From the NCBI RefSeq assembly GCF_905171765.1, contig NC_053389.1:780400772-780464771 (forward strand): a DNA stretch of 64,000 nt, in the 5' to 3' direction. This stretch comes from Bufo bufo (taxonomy: Eukaryota > Chordata > Amphibia > Anura > Bufonidae). Below the pieces are notes generated by a model, which did not search any database, was not told the DNA's origin, and worked only from the letters and a program-made list of their open reading frames with translations. This document shows positions 1-10,789 of the stretch, piece by piece; within the stretch, counting starts at the first letter, position 1; each line of letters begins with the position of its first letter. The position numbers and the translations under genes were made by a program.

Positions 1-944
1 AAAAGGGGTGTTCCCTAAGAAAAGATTTTTGGCTTCTTGACAAAATGGGAGTAGTTTGCGATTTGTATCCCTGAGTATCATTGGCACATTCAAAAATGGC
101 AACCTAACTCCCCCTCCCCCAGTGTCTTTAAGACAAAGAAATGCACACGAGGCTCACACATCTGGTTTGAAAATGTGTACTACAGAATGTTCACATTATA
201 TAGAGAGACATAAAGCCTATCTCTCACACTCTCAACTCATACTAGCCAGACTAACTTAATGTCACGGAAGGTGTACAGCAAACTAGAAAACACAAAAGGA
301 AGATCCGGCTGACTGGATCCAAAACTAAGGAACCAAAGGGATAGCCCTGCAACAGACCTGGCTCTCTCCCTAAACTGCTCAGCCTATGCAAAATTCTCAA
401 TGGTAGAAGATCGCATATCCTCGTACCTCGACTGAATAACCCCTGAACACCCTATAATAGTGAGGGGACACGACCACCGGCTCCCTACACTTGATACGGA
501 GGGAGTCAGGGTCTGACGAAATGAATAAACAAAACTTATCTGTAGAAGACTCAGTAGTAGCATCCAGCATGCATATACTCCAGGAAGTTGTATAAACTGC
601 AAAGTGATGCAGTATGGGAAGGGATTTGAAGGGATGCAATCAGTGCAACTACATGACAGCTGAGAGAGGCTAACGAGATGAGAAAATGAAAGCAAAACAA
701 AAGGAACCTCAAGGAGGAGGTTCTGAAGGACGTCTGTCAGAGCTTCTCAGATGTCTGGTGGTGACACTTAACTAACTAACTAACCAAAGTCTTCCAAATG
801 GACTAATTCCCACCTATATAAAGCCTTTTGGGATTCACAGTGCATAGATCATCACAAAAGACATTATAAAGTAGTAATTCTCAGTATTAACCCTTTAACA
901 GAGAATCCCAGTATTAAACCTTTAGCAGTGATCCACTGGGTCTC
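1..944. other. Unassigned sequence 5' of the first MMP21 exon in the window
   Basis: No gene, structural RNA or complete mobile element is recognised here. The open frames are short and resemble no known family. Near the right end there is a small direct repeat of the phrase CAGTATTAAACCTTTA. By position this is intron of MMP21, because the upstream MMP21 exons lie outside the window. Confidence 0.4.
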
Positions 945-1335
945 TGCAATGATGATGACTTATCCTCAGGATAGGTCATCAATATCAGATCAGCGGCACT
1001 CCCTCCCAATCACATGTTTAAAGAGGCCACCATGCTCCATGAGCGCTTAGTCCTCTTCCTAGGCCAATGATCATTGGTCACGTGGCCTAGGTGCAGCTCA
1101 GATCCAATTCAAGTGAATGGGTCTGAGTCGCAATACCAAGCTCAGCCGCTATACAATGTATGATGCAGTGCTTGGTGTGCTGTGAGGAGACGGCAGCACT
1201 CACAGAGCAGTGGCCTCTTCAAACAGCTGATCGGCAGGGGTGCCAGGACCCCCACCGATCTGATATTGATGACCGGTCCTGAGTATAGGCCATCAATATA
1301 AAAATTCCCAGATAACCCCTTTAAAGTGGCACTGT
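945..1335. mobile_element. Foldback MITE-like repeat
   Basis: The two ends are inverted: GGTCATCAATATCAGATC near the left end answers GATCTGATATTGATGACC near the right end. The body includes the phrase CACGTGGCCTAG. The same family, with the same inverted ends and the GCTGATCGG motif, recurs at about 49708-51024. No coding capacity is seen. The right edge near CCCCTTTAA suggests a TTAA-target family, but the left edge is not clear. Confidence 0.5.
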
Positions 1336-1516
1336 ACTTTGGAAAAGCGTTTGATATGTCCGATGACATATAAAAAGGTCTTGATTGGTGGGGATCTGAG
1401 CATTGAGACCCCCAGTGATTGCTAGAACGAGTAGAGAGAAGCGCTCACATAGTACACTCTCTCACCTCACTGCATGAGACAGACTCAATAGAAAGTCTGT
1501 GGACCTATCTTGATAC

Positions 1517-2127
1517 TGTCACGGATCAGTGAGTGTTGACCCACTGTGCCAACTAACCAGTTCGGCTTTGGGCTGTCCCTAAGGGCATAATTCTGGCACT
1601 CCCCTGGTATTCACCCTTTAACCTCTGTACAGAGATCTGGCCTTCACTGCAGGGAAGCAACTGGACTGCTACCTCCTGGGATAGTCCCAGTGTAGTTGGC
1701 AGGTGACCCACTGAGGGGCACCTGCAGCTCAGGATACAGAAAACACTCCAAAACTGCAAATTGCAGGAGCAATCTGAACAGTCACTAAGGCTTAAATACT
1801 GGTTATCTGACCCGGACTGCACAGAGAAAACAAATGAAGACACAGCAGGGCAGGCAGGCTGAGGACTTGACAGGAACACGGACAAGGCAGATGGACAGGG
1901 TTAATTTAAGCACCAACAGAACTGAAACTGTAAGTTGCAGGAGCGCACAGGCAGGGCGATTACAGAGCTGAAGCACAGACAGCATCAAACGCTGGATAAA
2001 CACAGACAAAATGCAAGAGGGTCGCAGAAGCACTAGACTTAAAAACCTTTGCTGGTCACCAGGAAACTTAAAGCTCAGGCTTCACCATTCAACTGCTGGA
2101 AACTTCCCAACAGGCACCATGTGGTGA
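1517..2127. mobile_element. Possible solo LTR (TGTCAC...GTGACA)
   Basis: The segment begins TGTCACGG and ends near GTGGTGACA, the short imperfect inverted ends usual for LTRs. No clear target-site duplication is seen, and the right end abuts the next LTR-like repeat. It could instead be two unrelated repeat fragments side by side. Confidence 0.3.
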
Positions 2128-3144
2128 CACATCGTGCTTGCTGGGGGGTGTAGGAGAAGCGCACAGGCCAAGGATCATTCCCTGGCCAGGGAGTTAGTTT
2201 GTGCATGCAGCCAGCCAGTTGTAGGGGGAACACGTGAGGTTCACGGTGGACCGATGAGGGGTCAAATAATAACACACAGTTCATCGGTTTACTCACGGTT
2301 AGTAGATAGCCTCCCTGGGCTGGCAGCACAGTGTTTAGGTGGACAGCACGAAATCCTCCGGGGCACGCTCTGTGGTAGGAAGCATCAGCCAAGATGGTGG
2401 TTGAGGTGCCCTTGATGTTAAGGGGGCTTAGGGTGCTTGTTGCGGCTGAGTCCCTTGATGGTTTTTGTCGTGACGCCAGTACCGTTAATGGTGGTACAAC
2501 CGTAGGTAGTAATAATGAGGTAGACAGTGGTAAGATGCAACTTACAACTTTTACTTTGGATGTCTCTTGGTTGCAGCAGTACAATTATGCAGTCTTTAGA
2601 TGATACAGAGGTAATTCTGAAAATCCACTGTTTTAGGCTTGTCAGGTTTCTTGGGTTTTTGGAGCAGTGGGTTACTTCAATGTCAGCGGAACTTCTGGTG
2701 AGGGGGCCGGAGGCTATGGTATCCTTCACCTAAAATATCCCAAAGGTCCTTTATGCCAGGTTCATGGCTTTTATCCTTTGGATAAATTTGACTCTATACT
2801 TTCTCTCGTCCCTCTCTGGACTAGAACTTCTTTTCAGAGCTGAAGTGCTGGATCTGCACCTTTTCACACTGACCTGTGGTCTCAACTGAACTCCACTAAC
2901 CAAAACTGATCTGAGCTGAACTTGTCCTCAACTGATCTGTCTCACTAGGCCTGACCTGGGTATATATAGGACCTGAACTTTATCCCCATCTAGTGGTGGG
3001 ATGTACAAATTGCACCTAATAGGCCTGTTAACAGGGATTTTGCAGATACATAAATGCAAAGTTATACATTACTGTACAATGCAATTGTTAAGATGAAAAA
3101 GTACTTTGAGCAGTGCCCACACACACACGTAGTGGGACGCTGCA
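2128..3144 (-). mobile_element. LTR-like repeat, family with TGTAGYGTCCCACT start
   Basis: Read on the - strand it begins TGCAGCGTCCCACT, has a TATATATA box, and contains a conserved block around GTGACGCCAGT. The same layout occurs at 59202-60279 (-) and 24410-25519 (+), where 4-bp target duplications can be read. This copy is older and its target duplication is not visible. No retroelement coding region adjoins it, so it is most likely a solo LTR. The open frames inside it look like chance. Confidence 0.55.
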
Positions 3145-3249
3145 TGCACTCCCCCTACACAGCTAAGCATCACTGCATCGCATCTGCTGGGGAATGCAGG
3201 AAGTACTCCGATCATTGGGGGAATGGTGCTAGGTGGATATTACTGTGTG

Positions 3250-3720
3250 TTTTTCTATTATCAGTACTACTGTTTGGGGCACAATGTAGGGATAGCAAGT
3301 GTGAAGGGGGCACAATGTGGGCATAAATATTGTGTTGGGGCACCATTTAGGGATAACTACTGTGTATGGGCACAACGTGGGTATAACTATTGTGTGTGGA
3401 CAGTAAGAGGGTGTAACTACAATGTGGGGGCACGAAGGGGGCATAGATACTATGTAGGGGCAAACAGGGGGCATAACTACTGTGAAGGGAGTACAATCTC
3501 GGCATAACTATTGTGTGGGGGCACTAAGGGGGCATAAAGGGGGCATAACTACTGTGAAGGGAGCACAATCTGGGCATAACTACTATGTGGGCATAATTAC
3601 CGTGTGGGGGCAGTAAGAGCATAACTACCATGTGTGTGAGGCTCTAAGGAGGCATAGCTACTATGTAGGGCCACGAAGGGGGCATAACTACTGTGTGGGG
3701 GCACTAAGGGGACTGGGTGG
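3250..3720. repeat. Degenerate minisatellite, about 30-bp period
   Basis: The motif GGGCATAACTACTGTGTGGG and variants recur about every 30 bases, giving a GT-rich and G-rich + strand. Units differ by substitutions and small indels, so this is an old tandem array. It lies about 150 bp upstream of an MMP21 exon. Confidence 0.75.
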
Positions 3721-3867
3721 GATTGGGCGTGTATAGATAGACATTGGGTTGGCTTAGTATAGAAAAAAATGCAGTGGCGTGCTACATATATGCACCGCTA
3801 CATTTATTTCTCTTCGGTCTTTTCAAAAATTGGGAGTTTACATAATTGACCCTTTTCTCGTCATCAG

Positions 3868-4004
3868 GTCGGCATTTTGGATGCCCTCAAGTGTTTGAAA
3901 GCGAAGGCAATGAACTGGCACATTCTACAAGTGACAGAGAAATCCACTTCAATGATGATCAACACTTCACAGCCAGCGGGCAGCATGGCATTAATCTGCT
4001 GAGG
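3868..4004 (+). CDS. MMP21: MMP21 catalytic-domain exon (partial gene)
   Basis: This exon of matrix metalloproteinase 21 encodes about 45 residues, including RHFGCPQVFESEGNELAH and the acidic EIHFNDDQHF segment that precedes the zinc site in this family. The acceptor is CATCAG|GT at 3867/3868, and the first two bases complete a codon begun in an exon outside the window. The donor is AGG|GTATGT at 4004/4005, phase 0. It reads directly into the HEIGH exon at 5035 as ...LLR|VAVHEIGH. MMP21 is a secreted zinc metalloprotease needed for left-right body asymmetry in vertebrates. That role is family knowledge; exon identity comes from the sequence and splice frame. The start codon, signal peptide, propeptide and furin site are not in the window. 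Confidence 0.88.
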
Positions 4005-4361
4005 GTATGTGCCATGATTATTCAGTAGTATTAACCATATTTTCAGTTGAATTTTTGGGAAATCTGAGTATCAGTTAAGTATTCAGTATTATGACTAACA
4101 ATAAATATATGGAAAAGATGAGGTCAGGGACTGGCAGTGCCAAGGAACCATAGACATGGCACTCCACACCCCCTTGTCAGTTCGAGCTCACTTACATTTT
4201 AAAGGAGAATCCCCATCTTAGACAATTATGGCCTATCCACATTTTTTTCAATGGGGATATGTGGATAAGTGGCTACCCAACACCTCTGGTGGCGCTTATC
4301 TCTTGTGGGAACCAAATCTTGGGAATGTTAAAATCTGCCATAATGGAGACCTCATACACAT

Positions 4362-4839
4362 TGTTACTCCCGTAGCCTATACCCGCCACTGTCAGGCAGG
4401 CAGTGCTCCACTCACCCTCGGTCTATCACAGCTCCAGCACTCTGGCAGCAGACCCAGGCATCTGTACCCTGTCTATTGGGGATATTCTTCACTTAACCTC
4501 TCCTCATTCTACAGTATTGCAAGGGTTAAACCTTCCTTTGGTTCTATGTGCTGCTTCTGATGTGTTAATCAGCTCTGCTATATATGCTGTGCTGTCTGTC
4601 TCACTCACTGCCAGAGCAATAGATTTACTAGCTTGCTAGATCCTGCAAAGGTGCTATAATCTGCTTGTCTGCCCATGTACCGACTTCTGCCTCATTACCG
4701 GATTCTTACCCTCTGCCGCCTGACCTAAACTTTGCCTGATCACCGTACCGACTGCCCTGACCTTTGGACTGTTTCTCAGATTTGACTGCCCCAAACCTGG
4801 CCTGTGACTATGATTTCTGCCTGATCCCTCTCCGTAACA
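4362..4839. mobile_element. Possible solo LTR in MMP21 intron (TGTTAC...GTAACA)
   Basis: This 478-bp block begins TGTTACTCCCG and ends CTCCGTAACA, a good pair of inverted LTR ends. The flanking 5-mers are CACAT and CATAT, matching at four of five positions and consistent with a decayed target duplication. It fills about half of the intron between the exons at 3868 and 5035. The flanks 4005-4361 and 4840-5034 show no recognisable feature. Confidence 0.5.
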
Positions 4840-5034
4840 CATATTAGCAGGTTGGGCTGACTTTGATTTAATGTGTATGGTCAGCTTTACAATGAACCAT
4901 CTACAGTATGTGTGATTAGGGAATACAGTAAAAGGCAGATAGCCTGACAGCTGCGCCTAGGACGGACTGTGGACAGTCACTTTAAATCGCTGTCGTTTGT
5001 TAATGCTTTTGTGACTTATTGTGCCCTCTATTAG

Positions 5035-5176
5035 GTGGCAGTGCATGAGATAGGACATGTCCTGGGGTTACCTCACAGTACCCGGGCGGATTCTGTCATG
5101 TCTCCGTCATACAATGCAGAGGGAAACAGCCTGGAACTGGGTATCGGCGACAGGAGAGATATTCAGCAACTTTATG
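5035..5176 (+). CDS. MMP21: MMP21 zinc-binding catalytic exon
   Basis: This exon encodes 47 codons plus one base. It contains the metzincin zinc motif HEIGHVLGLPH (HExxHxxGxxH, all three histidines and the catalytic glutamate present) and the Met-turn methionine in DSVMSPSY, then RRDIQQLYG, the end of the catalytic domain. The acceptor is TATTAG|GTG at 5034/5035 and the donor is ATG|GTGAGA at 5176/5177, phase 1. The next exon is 23.6 kb away at 28815, where GG completes the glycine codon. The catalytic signature is intact, so nothing here suggests a pseudogene. HEIGHVLGLPH followed by the hemopexin exons downstream points to MMP21 rather than another MMP. Confidence 0.92.
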
Positions 5177-5427
5177 GTGAGACTATGATAGGGACAAGTG
5201 ATGATCCAGAAACGCAAGGGTACAGGAAGAAAGTGGTGAAATGTTCGGAACTACAGATACAAGCAATGACAAGCACAGAACATGATAGAAGGAAACACTG
5301 GCTATGAAGGCAATGGTAGACAATGACGATACAATAGTACATACAACCATTACTGAACTAACAAAGTCTGTATATATCAATAGTGGCGAGTACTGTAATA
5401 ACGCGCACAGACAGCGGACACAAGCAA

Positions 5428-7373
5428 AAACGTGCACAGACAATAGAAAAGACAAGCAATAATGTGTACGGGCAGTAACAGAGGCAAACAGTGACATGTA
5501 CAGACAACAGAAGAGACAAGCAATGACATGTACAGGCAGTGATATAGACAAGCAGTGACATGTACAGGCGATATAGAGACAAGCAGTGACATGTACAGGC
5601 GATACAGAGACAAGCAGTGACATGTGCGAGCGATACAGAGACAAGCAGTGATCTGTACAGGCGATACAGAGACAAGCAGTGACATGTACAGACAACAGAA
5701 GAGACAAGCAGTGATATGTACAGGCAGTGATATAGACAAGCAGTGACATGTACAGGCGATACAGAGACAAGTAGTGACATGTACAGGCAGTGAGATAGAC
5801 AAGCAGTGATATGTACAGGCGATACAGAGACAAGCAGTGACATGTGCGAGCGATACAGAGACAAGCAGTGATATGTACAGGCGATACAGAGACAAGCAGT
5901 GACATGTACAGGTGATACAGAGACAAGCAGTGACATGTACAGACAACAGAAGAGACAAGCAGTGACATGTACAGACAACAGAAGAGACAAGCAGTGACAT
6001 GTACAGGCGATACAGAGACAAGCAGTGATATGTACAGACAACAGAAGAGACAAGCAGTGACATGTACAGACAACAGAAGAGACAAGCAATGACATGTACA
6101 GGCAGTGATATAGACAAGCAATGGCATGTACAGGCGATACAAAGACAAGCAGTGACATGTACAGACAACAGAAGAGACAAGCAATGACATGTACAGGCGA
6201 TAAAGGAGACAGGCAGTGACATGTACAGGCAGTGATATAGACAAGCAATGACATGTACAGGCAGTGATATAGACAAGCAGTGAAATGTACAGGTGATACA
6301 GAGACAAGCAGTGACATGTACAGACAACAGAAGAGACAAGCAATGACATGTACAGGCAGTGATATAGACAAGCAATGGCATGTACAGGCGATACAAAGAC
6401 AAGCAGTGACATGTACAGACAACAGAAGAGACAAGCAATGACATGTACAGGCAGTGATATAGACAAGCAATGACATGTACAGGCAGTGATATAGACAAGC
6501 AGTGAAATGTACAGGTGATACAGAGACAAGCAGTGACATGTACAGGCAGTGATATAGACAAGCAGTGAAATGTACAGGTGATATAGAGACAAGCAGTGAC
6601 ACGTACAGGCGATATAGAGACAAGCAGTGACGCGCACAGGCGATACAGAGACAAGCAGTGACATGTACAGGTGATACAGAGACAAGCAGTGACATGTACA
6701 GGCGATATAGAGACAAGCAGTGACATGTACAGGCAATACAGAGACAAGCAGTGACATGTACAGGCAATACAGAGACAAGCAGTGACATGTACAGGCGATA
6801 CAGAGACAGGCAGTGACATGTACAGGCGATACAGAGACAGGCAGTGACATGTACAGGCGATACAGAGACAAGCAGTGACATGTACAGGCGATACAGAGAA
6901 AAGCAGTGACATGTACAGGCGATACAGAGACAAGCAGTGACATGTACAGGCGATACAGAGACAAGCAGTGACATGTACAGGCGATACAGAGACAGGCAGT
7001 GACATGTACAGGCGATACAGAGACAAGCAGTGACATGTACAGGCGATACAGAGAAAAGCAGTGACATGTACAGGCGATACAGAGACAAGCAGTGACATGT
7101 ACAGGCGATACAGAGACAAGCAGTGACATGTACAGGCGATATAGAGACAAGCAGTGACATGTACAGGCGATATAGAGACAAGCAGTGACATGTACAGGCG
7201 ATACAGAGACAAGCAGTGACATGTACAGGCGATACAGAGAAAAGCAGTGACATGTACAGGCGATACAGAGACAAGCAGTGACATGTACAGGCGATACAGA
7301 GACAAGCAGTGACATGTACAGGCAGTGATATAGACAAGCAATGACATGTACAGAAAACGACAGAGACAAGCAG
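5428..7373. repeat. 31-bp minisatellite array 1
   Basis: Roughly 60 units of about 31 bp with core GCAGTGACATGTACAGGC followed by GATACAGAGACAA. Two kinds of variant are interspersed, one with ACAACAGAAGAGACAA and one with AGTGATATAGACAA. Variants are clustered: the left half is mixed, and the right half is nearly pure GCGATACAGAGA. Because 31 is one more than a multiple of three, each - strand frame cycles through all three readings of the unit. None of them contains a stop, which creates long spurious Cys-rich frames. The array lies in MMP21 intron sequence, 250 bp after the zinc-site exon; the 5190-5428 flank is a decayed version of the same repeat. Confidence 0.95.
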
Positions 7374-7551
7374 AGAGAAGTTTTGGAAAAACTGCGATCA
7401 CCATCCGGAACCACAGCCAGCAAACTCAGAAACTGCAACCAGTCTTCCTGACCACTCCAAGTGGTAGGAAGCTAAGGCTACCCCTAGGTTCCTCACCAAA
7501 GCCTGAAATGTGTCACCAAAAGCTTTTCTGCCAGTAAAAAACACATAGTAA

Positions 7552-7812
7552 GGGCTCATGCACACGGTCCTCAAAAAAAAAAAAGGGAGACATCCGTGTT
7601 ACATCCATATTGCATTTTTTTTTTTGCAGATCCATTGTAACAATACCTGGCCTTGTTCGCAAAACGGACAAGAATAGGAGATGTTCAATTTTTTTGCGGA
7701 ACTGACATGCAAACATACAGAAACAGAATGCACACAGAGTCATTTTCGTTTTTTTGGAAGACCCATTGAGGTGAATGGTTCCGCATACGGACCTGTAAAA
7801 AAACGGAAATAA
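7552..7812. mobile_element. Decayed TWA-target MITE
   Basis: TAA is followed by GGGCTCATGCACACGG, the terminal sequence seen in better preserved copies at 23359, 45433 and 54624. The body has the usual phrases about TCCGCAAAAA and GGACAAGAATAGG. The right inverted end is not recognisable. In the older third unit near 21450 the left part of this element is missing. Confidence 0.5.
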
Positions 7813-7814
7813 AG

Positions 7815-8904
7815 TGTAACACCCCAGAGTTGTGTTTTACGAAACTCTCTTACCCTGCTACAATCTGTTAAGAGCATTAACTTTGTCATCTCATGTAATT
7901 TTACCTTACATCCTCATAAATGTGCATTCTAAGCCTTGTAAATATATATTGTTGTCATTCTTCATGTTCACCAGCAGGTGGCAGCAATGTGTTAGCAAGG
8001 AGTTAGAGCCAGTTTATTGTTTCTAGGCTGGAATAGTACATTCCAGTTTAGCTCCCTCCTCTGTGAGCAGAGTGGATTAGTCCATATCCTGCCTCATGGG
8101 GAGGGAAGGAAGTTAGAGTTAGTGTAGCCCACCCCCTGCTAGGGGTAGGGTGTGCATGTTAGGAGCTCCCAGATAAAGGGATCCAAGCCAGGATCTTGTC
8201 ATGCTGAGACAATTGATCATCATCCCCAGCCTGAGCCTTGCAGCCTCAGCTGGAAGAAGCAAGCAGACAACTCCAGTTCCAGGAAGAAGCATACCCTGAG
8301 ACAATAGCTGTGAGTACCGTCCAGAGACCCAGGAGAAGCCATATTCCTCCTCAGCTAGTCAGTCCCCAGACAGCAGAAGATAGAAAGCGCAGAAGCTAAA
8401 TTCCTGCCATAGTATAGAGCTAACAAGCAGACGTCCTTTCCTGCAAAGCTCCAGGTACATGATAGAGCAGAAGATATATTCCTGCCACACATTGCTAATA
8501 CCTGCTGGGACCAAAGACTAATGCTGTACCTTGCTTGGATGAAAGCTACAACCAGTAAAGACAAGTTTGAACTTTACCAAAGGTCTGGATCTCAATTACT
8601 GCTGCAAATTCCTCTATTACTCCTACTAGCACTATACTCAATTTATTGCAAGTGAGCCAGGATCCAGGAGTCCAGCCATACCCAGGTAGGAGACACCATT
8701 ACTACTACCATACAGAGACATTACACCACTCTGGCAATCCTAACCTGGTGCGTGAGTTACAACATACTTAAAGGGCCCTGTGACAGTACCGTGCCCACGC
8801 TGAAATTGGCGTCACAAACAAAACTATAGACTATTATACTCATATCCTGATCCACTGCATAATTTGGCGTCCGTGTAACTGCACCCACAGTCCGGCTCAT
8901 TGCA
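7815..8904 (+). mobile_element. LTR-like insertion present in duplicated units only
   Basis: Begins TGTAACACCCC and ends near GGCTCATTGCA, about 1.09 kb. The older third unit lacks this whole block: around 21541-21580 its flanking sequence AAATAAA continues to GCTCTAACAC almost directly. That comparison supports an insertion. It contains a GCTGAGACAA/GCTGCAAATT-rich body and a GTGACAGTACCGTGCCC to GGCGTCACAAAC block reminiscent of the other LTR-like repeats here. The target duplication is not clean. Confidence 0.5.
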
Positions 8905-8929
8905 TAAGCTCTAACACATATCCGTTTTT

Positions 8930-9534
8930 TCAAATCAGTTTTTATTTTCTGATTGTAGATTTTTGTATTTTATTTCCTGAACATTATTATGGGGGCGGAC
9001 ATCTTTACTGAGCTGTTCTTAACAGCATTTACAAAGCATTAAAAAAAATGCTTTACAGCAGCCCCATGGGCAATAGACACAATGGTCAGGAGGGGACCTC
9101 ATTGACTTCTATGAGAGAGTTGTCTAGGCATGCTCTGTGACCTGTGCAGAGGTCAGGAGGGAGCAGATAAGCTGCGATATCACCTATTGTGAATAGTGGA
9201 TCCTGTCTTATTTGTACACAGAGCTGATATAATTACAGGCAGGATTACAATAATAGATAAGCAGATAACTGCATTAAAGTGATCTGTACAGACCAAGAAG
9301 TGGCGCCGATTATTAGACATAATGGCCAGTGCAAAAACTACAGGATTTTATGTTTTTTGTTTAACTATAGATATTGACATAGAAGATTAAAAATAACATC
9401 ATCAAAAATTATTTAAAAATGTTTAAACAGCAGGTCATTTTCTGATGACACATTACCTTTATGAGAAATGAGGGACAGAGGGATTTGGGTCCAAAATAGG
9501 GACTGTCCCTCCATGGACACTTGTGAAGTCTGAA
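8930..9534 (+). repeat. Interspersed repeat R1 with GGGGGCGG(C/A)CATCTT
   Basis: This conserved non-coding block runs from TTTTCTGATTGTAGA through GGGGGCGGACATCTT and AAGAAGTGGCGCC to the edge of the 31-bp repeat. Related copies are at 15602-16206, 21585-21965 plus 27016-27560, 46735-46925 and 52090-54060. Several of the other copies carry insertions at sites that are empty here: TTAA at 9019-9022 and TA at 9320-9321. I do not recognise the family. Confidence 0.65.
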
Positions 9535-9716
9535 GCAGTGACATGTGTGGACGATATAGAGACAGTCAATGATACTTACAGGCCATATAGAGACAAGCAG
9601 TGACATGTACAGGCGATATAGAGACGAGCAGTGACATGTACAGAAGATATAGAGACACGCACTAACATGTACAAGCGATATAGAGACAAGCAGTGACATG
9701 TATAGGTGACTAGCAG
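9535..9716. repeat. Short diverged 31-bp minisatellite block
   Basis: About six degenerate units of the same CAGTGACATGTACAGG repeat, including the odd variants GACGATATAGAGACAGTCAATGA and CACGCACTAACATG. The block is split from its continuation at 12382 by an inserted repeat plus a Tc1-like element. Confidence 0.85.
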
Positions 9717-10789
9717 AAGGACCCGGCTTCACACGGGTATATTTCATCTATTTCATTTTGTTTCTGTGTGTTGTAAAAAGATATCAACAGTTTCCCCCAT
9801 AACAGTGACCTCTACAGAACCCACCCCTTTAACAATGACTTCCACAGTGCCTGCCCCTTAAACAGTGACCTCCACAGTGCCCGTCCCTTTAACAGTGACC
9901 TCCACAGTGCCCGCCCCTTTAATAATGACCTCCACAATGTCCGCCCCTTTAACAGTGACCTCCACAGTGCCCGCCCATTTAACAGTGACCTCAACAGTAC
10001 CTTCCCCTTTAACAGTAACCTCCATGGTGCCCACCCCTTTAACATTGACCACCCCTTTAACAGTGACCTTCATAGTGGCTGCTCCTTTAACAGTGACCTT
10101 CACAGTGCCCGCCCCTTTTACAATGACTTCCACAGTGCCCGCCCCTTTAACAGTGACCTCCACAGTACCCACTCCTTTAACATTGACCACCCCTTTAATA
10201 GTGACCTTCAAAGTGGCTGCCCCTTTAAGAGTGACCTTCACAGTACCTGCTCCTTTAACAGTGACTTCCACAGTGCCCGCCCCTTTAACAGTGACCTCCG
10301 CAGTGCCTGCCCCTTTAACAGTGACCTCCACAGTGCCCGCTCCTTTAACAGTGAACTCCACATCGCTCGTCCGTTTATTAGTGGCCCCTGCCCCCCATGC
10401 ATGTAGCAGTGTAGTTGTGCCGTCATACGTCATATGACTGAATATTTAAGGACCTGCGAACTGCTAAAACCTGTGATCAGTTGTTATGGCAACCTGGAAG
10501 GACCTGCGAACTTCTATTGGCTAATAAGGGACATGTGACCGTGTAATGGCAGTTCGGATTTAAGTGAAAGACTTGATGGCTTCTATGGGCTAATGCAGGT
10601 CATTTTTTGGGAATATCTCAGAAACGGTACGTCCTAGAGAGCTGAGACCTGGTCTAAAACCTTCCCGGACACCTGATGTACCTGTGTGCCAAATTTGGTG
10701 AAGATCGGTCCAGTCGTTTGGTCGCGCATAAAGAACGTCCAGACAGACAGACATCTAGACAGACAGACAGAAACTCATTTTTATATATA
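9717..10789. mobile_element. Inserted repeat containing a 30-bp minisatellite
   Basis: It starts ACTAGCAGAAGGACCCGGCTT, contains a minisatellite at about 9785-10370 (about 20 units of CCTTTAACAGTGACCTCCAC plus AGTGCCCGCC, 30 bp), and ends in GACAGACAGACA tracts followed by TATATATA. The flanks on both sides are 31-bp minisatellite, so the block is an insertion into that array. As 30 is a multiple of three, both strands stay open as ten-residue repeats; these frames are not believed to be genes. I do not recognise the family of the carrier. Confidence 0.65.

Noticed and set aside
5035..5176. MMP exon as a stray processed pseudogene
   Set aside because: It has consensus acceptor and donor sites, and its phases fit the exons on both sides; a processed copy would have no introns.
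5183..7438. Long - strand frames (751, 659 and 675 codons) that look like Cys-rich proteins
   Set aside because: They are three-frame translations of a stop-free 31-bp minisatellite in an intron; no signal peptide, splice sites or codon pattern support a gene. The same applies to frames at 12875-14110, 19550-21354 and 27530-28456.
9858..10437. Repetitive 190-codon frames on both strands
   Set aside because: Produced by a 30-bp minisatellite with no stop on either strand; both strands cannot plausibly be genes, and the duplicate at 16530-17109 is passive.
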